Part shown: positions 22,752 to 29,313 of the stretch, piece after piece
Layout of the letters: every line of letters starts with the position of its first letter
Position numbering within the stretch: the first letter of the stretch is position 1
Virus record (IMG/VR): IMGVR_UViG_3300005253_000056
Location: 1-39,961 of that record
Source of the DNA: a virus
Length of the DNA stretch: 39,961 nucleotides
Direction: 5' to 3' (one strand)
Position numbers and translations under genes: made by a program
The notes under the pieces: generated by a model
What the model saw: the letters and a program-made list of their open reading frames with translations, nothing else
Databases searched by the model: none
Told to the model about the DNA's origin: nothing

Positions 22752-23066
22752 TTAGACGTTGACTGTGCGGTACACGACCTTGACGAACATGTTCACAGGA
22801 TGCGTAGATGTGATGGTGAGGTTCTTGTCCTCAGTCAACTCGTCCCACGGCTGCGACCCTGACGGCAGAACGGTGTAACGCTGATTTGAGATGTTGTACT
22901 GACGATGCAACAGTGTGGCACCGTCGTCTTCATACAGTGACACCGTATTGGTGCCGACGCTCATGATGAAGATGGCAAGGATCTGGATCGCCCACCCTGC
23001 ACCGGGTGCAGCGACAAGCTCAGTATCAGTCTCAGCGGCAGCGGAGACGAGTCGTGCATAGGGCAT
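22752..23066 (-). CDS. Small structural protein (104 aa)
   Basis: MPYARLVSAAAETDTELVAA is followed by a beta-sandwich-like segment (IQILAIFIMSVGTNTVSLYE) and a final strand, VNMFVKVVYRTVNV. This size and layout are common among small virion decoration proteins. It overlaps the gene before it by one base. A role on the capsid is inferred from place in the head cassette. Confidence 0.65.
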   Translation of the reverse strand: MPYARLVSAAAETDTELVAAPGAGWAIQILAIFIMSVGTNTVSLYEDDGATLLHRQYNISNQRYTVLPSGSQPWDELTEDKNLTITSTHPVNMFVKVVYRTVNV

Positions 23067-23284
23067 CAGCCGCTCCCCTTATCCTCTACAGCGGCGACCT
23101 CTTTCGTCTCCGCCTTCTTGCTGCTTTTCGGATTGCCCTTCTGAGTCACGAACTGGGTGTGTGTGCGTGGCACTTCACGGCCCTTCCGTGCGAGTAGGAA
23201 TCTTGCTTCACCCGACTTGGCGGTGACACACGCATCCTGATCGGCATTCATGAACAGATCTTGTGCCGCAATGATGTCAATCAT
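23066..23284 (-). CDS. Small hypothetical protein (72 aa)
   Basis: Residues 1-45 (MIDIIAAQDLFMNADQDACV, then EARFLLARKGREVPR) look like a small folded domain, and the Lys/Glu-rich tail is probably disordered. It is similar in composition to the 90-aa protein at 14797, which also has a short domain plus charged tail before a structural gene. No family recognised. Confidence 0.6.
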   Translation of the reverse strand: MIDIIAAQDLFMNADQDACVTAKSGEARFLLARKGREVPRTHTQFVTQKGNPKSSKKAETKEVAAVEDKGSG

Positions 23285-23501
23285 CTTGTCCTCCTGTCGA
23301 GGGGGCTCCCTCGGGGGAACCCCCTATGTCTTGTATCGGAACGGCATCTTCCATCATCAACTCGCCCAGCAGCATCAGAGCGCCACGCACCCGCTCCTCG
23401 TCTGCTTGCGCGTCAACCAAGTCGCGTTCGGCCTGCCGCACATTCAGCACGGCGTTACCGAGAGACGCCTGTAGGGCGGCCTGTCGCTCCACCAGATCCA
23501 T
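23277..23501 (-). CDS. Coiled-coil small protein (74 aa)
   Basis: Residues 2-50 are one continuous coiled coil (ERQAALQASLGNAVLNVRQA, then ERDLVDAQADEERVRGALM). The Gly/Pro-rich tail PEGAPSTGGQDD follows. It overlaps both neighbours. It might be a trimerising or assembly accessory of the head fibres. That is speculation from shape. Confidence 0.65.
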   Translation of the reverse strand: MDLVERQAALQASLGNAVLNVRQAERDLVDAQADEERVRGALMLLGELMMEDAVPIQDIGGSPEGAPSTGGQDD

Positions 23502-24211
23502 CAGAACCCGACAGCCGCATACACAGGTATGTATGCCACGGTCCCTGCGATCTTGACCAACAGGGCATGAGTCGTGTTTCCGCCCGGTGTCGCCACCGAC
23601 GCTACGACACCGTCACCGATCGCTGTTGCTGCTTCCAGCATGGCATCGAACCCGTTTGTTGACGTGTGCGACACTTTCAGCGCCGAGTCGGCTGCGGACT
23701 GAGCAGACTGGTCCGTGTTACGAACCAGAATCCCATGTTTCGTATGCACACCACCGTCGTTCTCGTCCAATAGGACGATATCCAATCCGACGATCGAGTC
23801 TGCCACGTTGCCGTAGTTTTCGGCTGTGAGCGTCATAGCCGCCATCGACGCTGCTGTCCCACCCGAATCGTTACGGACGCTTACGTTCCCTCCATGGCAA
23901 TAGTTGATATTCGTTCCACGGTTACGGGCCAGAACATCGAGGCCACGGATACCGCCTTCGCCTACTGAGTTGCCGGTCGCCCGGTTGGTTGCCCTCAGCT
24001 TGAATCCGGTGTCCGGGTTGCCGTCCCATGACGAGTCGGCTTCCCCTGATCCGCGTTCGATCTCCAAGGAGAGTGCTCCTTGCCGGAACGCTTGCGTACC
24101 GGATAGGACTTCCTGCTCAACGATCAGACCTTTCGGACTGTCACCCCCAGCGTCAGCGAATCGGTAATGCGGGGCTGATCCAATGACCTGCCCACCTGCG
24201 ATTACACCCAT
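23501..24211 (-). CDS. Head-cassette structural protein (236 aa)
   Basis: It follows the capsid gene directly behind GGAGG. The sequence is Gly-rich and beta-rich: GLIVEQEVLSGTQAFRQGAL, then GGIRGLDVLARNRGT, then SIVGLDIVLLDENDGGVHTK, and a final beta strand TVAYIPVYAAVGF. The look is that of a phage fibre or decoration protein. No enzymatic motif seen. Confidence 0.65.
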   Translation of the reverse strand: MGVIAGGQVIGSAPHYRFADAGGDSPKGLIVEQEVLSGTQAFRQGALSLEIERGSGEADSSWDGNPDTGFKLRATNRATGNSVGEGGIRGLDVLARNRGTNINYCHGGNVSVRNDSGGTAASMAAMTLTAENYGNVADSIVGLDIVLLDENDGGVHTKHGILVRNTDQSAQSAADSALKVSHTSTNGFDAMLEAATAIGDGVVASVATPGGNTTHALLVKIAGTVAYIPVYAAVGF

Positions 24212-24220
24212 ATCAGCCTC

Positions 24221-25468
24221 CTATATTCCTGTGACGGTACAGAACGCTACCGCCCTGTAGATCGGCAACGCTGCACGCATGTCGGCACGGATCGCCTGCT
24301 TACCCTTGATGAAGTAATCAGAGTGCGAGTCCGAGACCTTCACTGTGACGCCACGCTTGATGCGCAACTCAATGAAGTTCGCGAAGTCGCCAACCAGCGC
24401 CGTGTTCTCTGTCAGCACCTCGTTGACCACGACAGGGAGACCCCACAACGTGAGCGGCCCTACTTCGGTGGGTGGGCCAAGGATGTAGATCCCGTCCGCT
24501 GTCCTGAGCAGCCTGATCGACTGCCAGTCGTTGGAATGAATCATGATCGCTGACGACACGGAACGACCAGTGACATTCACCAAAGTGATGCCCTTATGGA
24601 TCGCGTCCAAAGCGGGTTCACCCGCCAAGGCGTACGTTTGGATACCGGACTTGTTCAAGATCCCTTCAAGGTTCGGGGGAGTCCCGTCGCCTTGCAAGAT
24701 CTGGTTATCGAGCCGCTGCTCAATACCGAACCTCATCCGACGATCCAGATAGCCGCCAGCTGACGGTTCGTCCTCCAACTGCTCATCTGACGCAGGCACG
24801 AAGTGTGCGATCTTCCGAACGTTCGCTGTCCGTTCAGTGAGTGCGAACTCTGCCTCGGGGAACGTCCCAGCCTCAGCCACTTCGGCAGCAGCCGGTGAAT
24901 AGGTCGTTTCCTCCATGTACACGATCGCCGACTGGTTCGTCGGTGAAGTCGGAATCACTTGCGTGATCTGGATCGGCTTCGTGACTGCGTCCACGACACG
25001 GCCCGTGCGGGTCGTCTCGGGTGCCCAACCGGCTGTCGTCTGGAACAGCGTCTTGACGTCGATGTCGAGCTCAAACTCGGTGTCGTACATCTCCGGTTTG
25101 TATGCGTCCTTGAACGACTCCATGAACCCCTTCGACGCCGAGTTGTTGCCCTTCGCTGCCTCGACAGCGGCGGCGATCATGTTCGTCGGCTGATCCAACA
25201 GATCCAGGACAGACATCAACTGCGAACTGTGGTCCCGTGTCTTCTCCAACTTGATGCGTTCAGCCATCTCCGTGTTCAACTCAGCCAGTTCGGCTTCGCG
25301 TTCCTGCACCCACTTGACCTTGTCCTCATTCGACTTGATGTCGTCACCCTTCAAAGTGGTGACCTTGTCGAAATCGAGATCAGGACCAGCCTCAGTGAAG
25401 ACTTGCGCCATCTCCTCAGACTTGACCTTGATCTCCTCAACCATTTTCTTCAGCGTCTTCGCTGCCAT
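24221..25468 (-). CDS. Major capsid protein, HK97 fold
   Basis: The 415-aa product has an N-terminal coiled-coil delta/scaffold domain of about 115 residues (KTLKKMVEEIKVKSEEMAQV, then VKWVQEREAELAELNTEM). The HK97-type core follows: PTNQSAIVYMEETTYSPAAA, then VRKIAHFVPASDEQLEDEP, then the spine-helix region ending RFGIEQRLDNQILQGDGTPP. The C-terminus has a P-domain strand (LWGLPVVVNEVL) and AIRADMRAALPIYRAVAF. Scaffold is therefore fused to capsid and likely removed by the protease encoded just upstream. GGAGGG precedes the ATG. Confidence 0.93.
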   Translation of the reverse strand: MAAKTLKKMVEEIKVKSEEMAQVFTEAGPDLDFDKVTTLKGDDIKSNEDKVKWVQEREAELAELNTEMAERIKLEKTRDHSSQLMSVLDLLDQPTNMIAAAVEAAKGNNSASKGFMESFKDAYKPEMYDTEFELDIDVKTLFQTTAGWAPETTRTGRVVDAVTKPIQITQVIPTSPTNQSAIVYMEETTYSPAAAEVAEAGTFPEAEFALTERTANVRKIAHFVPASDEQLEDEPSAGGYLDRRMRFGIEQRLDNQILQGDGTPPNLEGILNKSGIQTYALAGEPALDAIHKGITLVNVTGRSVSSAIMIHSNDWQSIRLLRTADGIYILGPPTEVGPLTLWGLPVVVNEVLTENTALVGDFANFIELRIKRGVTVKVSDSHSDYFIKGKQAIRADMRAALPIYRAVAFCTVTGI

Positions 25469-25470
25469 TG

Positions 25471-26238
25471 TTACCCTCCGGTGATTTCGATGGATGTAGC
25501 AAGAGTGCGGCGAGCTGACATGAACAGCAGCGCAGGATCAAAGACTGGCGGTTCGTACGTCAGGTCTGTGAGCATCGCTGCGACGTTCTCAAGTCGGGTT
25601 TTCACGTCGACGAGACGAGCCAAGGCTTCGTCACCCAACATGGAACCTTTCTCTGCACGCATCTGCTTTATTTCTTCGGCGCGAGTGAACAGCATCTCGG
25701 CTGCTTTCGCTACCTGTTCGGCCTGATCCACGAATCGGAGGCCGTCAGATTTGATAGAGGTAGTGCCCGTCCCTACACCCGAGCCGCGAAGCACGGTGGA
25801 GACCTCATGCACATCGACACCCGGAGTGCCGTCGTCTTTGGGTTGCAGGAAACGCACGTCGTCACCCTTGAACTGGCCGAGCCGGGCGCCGCCTTCGAGG
25901 ATGCGATACCCGTAGGACCATTCCTGTAGGTCGCCCATGGCCTTGGCAGTGAGAAACTGTTCCCTGCCTTTGATCGTCTCAAGGAAGTACTTGCCTTTGA
26001 AGACAGCGGTGTCGCCTTCTTCAACGATCGTGCCCTTACCACCGATCTTCGTGCGGTCGTGCGCATCAGCGATCGCGACATCCTGCGACCCGAAGTAGCC
26101 GGGGAGTGTCACGTCACGATCAGCGTCCTTCACATTGAAGCGCGCAAACACGGCGGTGACTGTGCCTGCTTTGTCGTCGAATTTGAATTCGGTTGGGACG
26201 AACTCTTTGATCGCCAGTACGGCTGTCTGTGTGTCCAC
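25471..26238 (-). CDS. Prohead (capsid maturation) protease
   Basis: This 255-aa protein has the HK97-type serine protease layout: VFARFNVKDADRDVTLPGYF, a likely catalytic His in ADAHDRTKIGGKG, then LTAKAMGDLQEWSYGYRI with the WS-x-G motif, then VHEVSTVLRGSGVG. GTG 26238 behind GGAGG is the best start; TTG 26250 overlaps the site. It should remove the capsid delta domain and itself during maturation. It lies next to the capsid gene as usual. Confidence 0.9.
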   Translation of the reverse strand: MDTQTAVLAIKEFVPTEFKFDDKAGTVTAVFARFNVKDADRDVTLPGYFGSQDVAIADAHDRTKIGGKGTIVEEGDTAVFKGKYFLETIKGREQFLTAKAMGDLQEWSYGYRILEGGARLGQFKGDDVRFLQPKDDGTPGVDVHEVSTVLRGSGVGTGTTSIKSDGLRFVDQAEQVAKAAEMLFTRAEEIKQMRAEKGSMLGDEALARLVDVKTRLENVAAMLTDLTYEPPVFDPALLFMSARRTLATSIEITGG

Positions 26239-26336
26239 AGGAACCTCCAAGTGGTTCTGTGAAGCATAGCCGTCTGTTTCGTCATGTCACGGCATAGGAG
26301 AACGCCACGCCCTCAGGAGGAAAGAGTCATAACGTT

Positions 26337-26681
26337 TCAGACATCAACCACATAGCCTCTCCTCAACTCCAAAATCGCGTCATGCTGATCGCTTGGATGC
26401 CACCAGAATTCGATCAGAGGCCCCTCAGGCCCATGCATCACATGCTGAATGCGAGTGAACGGCTGCATCGAATACGGATACGGTGGTGCCTCACGGATCC
26501 ATAACCCTCCGTCCCTGCTGACATGACCGTACTCTGGTAAGAGGTGACCCTGACATGACTGAAATGTCACGAACCCGGCTGCTCTCAGATCCTGAACCAA
26601 AGGCACCATCAGCACATCGGGGAACCCATCTGACATATCGGTAGCAGGCGCACCGTCCCACGTCGCATACGGATCACTCAT
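26337..26681 (-). CDS. Small 'SCQGH'-type protein (114 aa)
   Basis: ATG 26681 behind AAGGAGAACAACC is well supported; the longer frame reads back into the MuF-like gene. Residues about 28-50 (LMVPLVQDLRAAGFVTFQ, then SCQGH) resemble a phage-encoded motif, Q(S/T)C-x-GH, seen in small proteins of unknown function. It is followed by a beta strand (GGLWIREAPPY). The Cys and His could bind metal. Its place between MuF and protease genes suggests a moron or an assembly helper. Confidence 0.6.
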   Translation of the reverse strand: MSDPYATWDGAPATDMSDGFPDVLMVPLVQDLRAAGFVTFQSCQGHLLPEYGHVSRDGGLWIREAPPYPYSMQPFTRIQHVMHGPEGPLIEFWWHPSDQHDAILELRRGYVVDV

Positions 26682-26718
26682 GGTTGTTCTCCTTGTGGGT
26701 CGCTGCTCTGAGTATACC

Positions 26719-27501
26719 CTACCTCGGCTGACGCTGCTGCCTAACTCTCCGGTACTCGACGAAACAACGGCAACCCCGAACCTCTTTTGGTGGCCCCGCC
26801 GGGTCACGTGGATGTTTCAACAGGGCCCCACCGATCAAGAACTTGCCGGGCCGTCCACCCCACCCTTGGTGGTTCACGAATCTTGATGTGCCGTTCGCTT
26901 TCTGATGTGTCGGCCGTACGAGGTGGTCGCCTTGTGTGAACCACACTTTCCGCATCCGATACAGCGCTGTCTCCGACGAGAGGCGGGATGCTTCGTAGCG
27001 AACGGTTTCGGTTGCTTGGAGTGCTTCAACGAATGCTAGGTGTGTGGCACGGTCGACGACTTGTGTGGTGTAGAGGGCGGTGAGTTGTCGTCGCATAGTG
27101 GACCTGAATTTGCGGTCTTTGGGTGTACCCAACGTCACCAGAATGCTGCGCTGATTCGCTGCTGCTTCACGTCCGTGTTCGGTTGCGGTTGCGGTGAGGC
27201 GGGCACGCACCGCCAGTGAGAGTTTGATGTCGGGTGTCCCGAGTGATGCTTGCTGGGTGTCCCACAGGTCTTGGATGGGTTTCGATAGCCACAACGTCAC
27301 ATACGTTGAGACCCACACGGAGTCTTTCACCGCACCCGTAGCGGCACGGATCCAAGCCGCCGGCGTGTCTGAGGTTGCGGTGGCCCGCAGAATCGCGGTG
27401 CGTTCCGCTTTCAACACACGCCTAATCGGTTGCTCAAACGCCGTGGCGACAGCCCTGTCGAGTCTCGCCCTGACTTGGCGTCTAGCCTGTAGGTTCGCCA
27501 T
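26719..27501 (-). CDS. MuF-like head morphogenesis / minor capsid protein
   Basis: The helical 260-aa protein ends in the Mu gpF/SPP1 gp7 signature: RKVWFTQGDHLVRPTHQKAN, a Gly/Pro-rich loop, then FLIGGALLKHPRDPAGPPKE and RGCRCFVEYR. The gene overlaps the portal by 20 nt. In this family the protein sits inside the procapsid near the portal and travels with the DNA. There is no toxin-like C-terminal extension here. Confidence 0.85.
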   Translation of the reverse strand: MANLQARRQVRARLDRAVATAFEQPIRRVLKAERTAILRATATSDTPAAWIRAATGAVKDSVWVSTYVTLWLSKPIQDLWDTQQASLGTPDIKLSLAVRARLTATATEHGREAAANQRSILVTLGTPKDRKFRSTMRRQLTALYTTQVVDRATHLAFVEALQATETVRYEASRLSSETALYRMRKVWFTQGDHLVRPTHQKANGTSRFVNHQGWGGRPGKFLIGGALLKHPRDPAGPPKEVRGCRCFVEYRRVRQQRQPR

Positions 27502-28774
27502 CAGTCATAGCAGTCGGGTCCTCATCGCTGCGTACAGGGAACGTCGAGATGTTGCGCAGGAACACATCATGAGTGTCCTCAGCAGGCAACCCGATCAGTG
27601 TCCTCGCTTCGCCAACGGTCGCCCAGCCGCCCTGCACCGCGGTATCGATCTTGTCGACCTCGTCCTTCTCGTCTTTCTTCAATGCCCTTACTTCGGTGAG
27701 ATCCATTTGGAGGCTGTGATTGAGTTTTGGTGGACCGAACGACTGTTCATCGTGTAGTAGCTGTCGGGTGAGTTGCCGACCCGCCAACTTCCACAACGGG
27801 ATCAGTGTCGATTCGATAGCGTCCTCACGCAACGTCGATGATTCGCCGCGACCCGACGTAGCCGTCAAACCTGCCCCTAGTCCCGCGAGGATCGCAGGCC
27901 AACCCAACACGGCTGAGATGCGTTCCTCCGGCACCCGACGTAGCGCAGTCAGGTCCATGTCTTTCGGTGAGAACGACACCATCTCAACGTTCAACGCTCC
28001 GCCACCCACAAACGGTTCGCCACGTTTCGTGCCAGTGAACTTGGCTTGGAAATCTGTAGCCACCTGCTTCGGATCCGAGATACGGTCGTCCGGGTCCTTC
28101 GGCGATATGACGACACCCGGCACACCAAGGTTCGTTAGCAGCGCGGTGGAGAACTCGGCAGCTTCATGATCCTGCAACACTTCCAACAGGACGTCTTGGA
28201 GCGGTGCGTGACCCAGCCGGAAGTCGTGACGGTTCATCTCCCACCGCAGTTGGATGATGTCCTCCGCGGGTATCGGGAACTCCCGTCCGCCGGGTGGCGT
28301 GTACTTCCAGTCCGTCAGGAACTCCGTGCCGTCTTGTGGCGTCACGGGATGGATGAACTCCGGATACAGAGGCCACAGTTGGATGATGTCACCCATCACG
28401 TTGCGGACCTTGTGCAAATATCCGGCACCAGTAGTCGAGATCGCCGCAACAGCGTACAGCCCGATCATTTCGGGTTCCATATGCGGATTCGGATTCGCAA
28501 GCAACGCCGCTACTTCAGAATCTTCAACGATGTGGTCCTGCCCGTCGATGCGTTCATACTCACGCATCGTGGGTTCACCGTACGCCCGACCCATTGATCT
28601 GACGACCGCCGACACCGCACTGTTCGAAAGTCCGTCACCGACCTTCCGATAGTTCAACACTTTCTGATTCGGGTGGAACCGGAACAGGCCTTCGGGTTGG
28701 GTGGGGAACGGGAGGTCGTTCACGCCTGCTGCTTTCAACGCCACTCCGGTCATGAATTCTTTGACGGGGTTCAA
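27482..28774 (-). CDS. Portal protein
   Basis: This 430-aa protein has HK97/SPP1-type portal features: SAVSAVVRSMGRAYGEPTMR near the N-terminus, IIQLWPLYPEFIHPVT, the stem-like DIIQLRWEMNRHDFRLGHAP, and VPEERISAVLGWPAILAGLG before the crown. The C-terminus is VGEARTLIGLPAEDTHDVF. The start is TTG 28774, with GGAG six bases upstream; the first ATG (28753) has no site. It forms the dodecameric ring through which the terminase packages DNA. Confidence 0.92.
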   Translation of the reverse strand: MNPVKEFMTGVALKAAGVNDLPFPTQPEGLFRFHPNQKVLNYRKVGDGLSNSAVSAVVRSMGRAYGEPTMREYERIDGQDHIVEDSEVAALLANPNPHMEPEMIGLYAVAAISTTGAGYLHKVRNVMGDIIQLWPLYPEFIHPVTPQDGTEFLTDWKYTPPGGREFPIPAEDIIQLRWEMNRHDFRLGHAPLQDVLLEVLQDHEAAEFSTALLTNLGVPGVVISPKDPDDRISDPKQVATDFQAKFTGTKRGEPFVGGGALNVEMVSFSPKDMDLTALRRVPEERISAVLGWPAILAGLGAGLTATSGRGESSTLREDAIESTLIPLWKLAGRQLTRQLLHDEQSFGPPKLNHSLQMDLTEVRALKKDEKDEVDKIDTAVQGGWATVGEARTLIGLPAEDTHDVFLRNISTFPVRSDEDPTAMTDGEPTG

Positions 28775-28836
28775 CGTCTACTCCAATCAGGTAACGAGTG
28801 GTGTGTACGGTAACAGCCACCGGTCTGGTTGTTGTG

Positions 28837-29313
28837 CTACCTCACGTTGGCTTCGAACCATGCGAAGTCGTCCTCGTCAAGATCAGTATATCCCCATCGG
28901 TCGATGTAATCGGATATCAGCCACGCGGTGAATGCCTCAGCGAATGCTTCTTGTCGGTGGCGTGAGGCGTATTCACCGATAGGTACACATTCGCGTTCAA
29001 AGCCTGTCATCTCATCTACGACATGGCCAAGTTCATGAATGGCCGTATGAATGTCGTATTGTCGCCCGCCCACATATCGGTTCCCCGTTGGGTGTCTTGG
29101 CAGCACGATGGTGGTTCGTCGACGTTGCGCTGGACCGTTGATGTGCCACGGATACAGGGTGTGTGCAGTGTCCCCATACTGGCGCCCATCCGGTGCGTTT
29201 CTGAAAGAGTGCAGACCAGCGAAAACGGGATCACGGAGGAACCATTCACAATCCGGGACGATCGGTACGATGTCTAGTGCTCTCCGTATCGGCTCGGACC
29301 AGCTCATCCCCAT
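28837..29313 (-). CDS. HELGH-type zinc metallopeptidase-like protein (158 aa)
   Basis: ATG 29313 follows GAGGAAGG and overlaps the end of the terminase by 10 nt. The centre carries YDIHTAIHELGHVVDEMTGF, a classic HExxH zinc site, and 30 residues on RQEAFAEAFTAWLISDY, whose Glu could be the third ligand (gluzincin layout). There is no signal peptide. It may process virion proteins or act in the procapsid. Phages with similar small metalloproteases exist, but the function here is unknown. Confidence 0.75.
   Translation of the reverse strand: MGMSWSEPIRRALDIVPIVPDCEWFLRDPVFAGLHSFRNAPDGRQYGDTAHTLYPWHINGPAQRRRTTIVLPRHPTGNRYVGGRQYDIHTAIHELGHVVDEMTGFERECVPIGEYASRHRQEAFAEAFTAWLISDYIDRWGYTDLDEDDFAWFEANVR

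Noticed and set aside
24959-25726. Rightward 255-codon frame opposite the capsid and protease genes
   Set aside because: It is antisense to two clearly recognised essential genes; Arg/His/Leu-rich shadow sequence.
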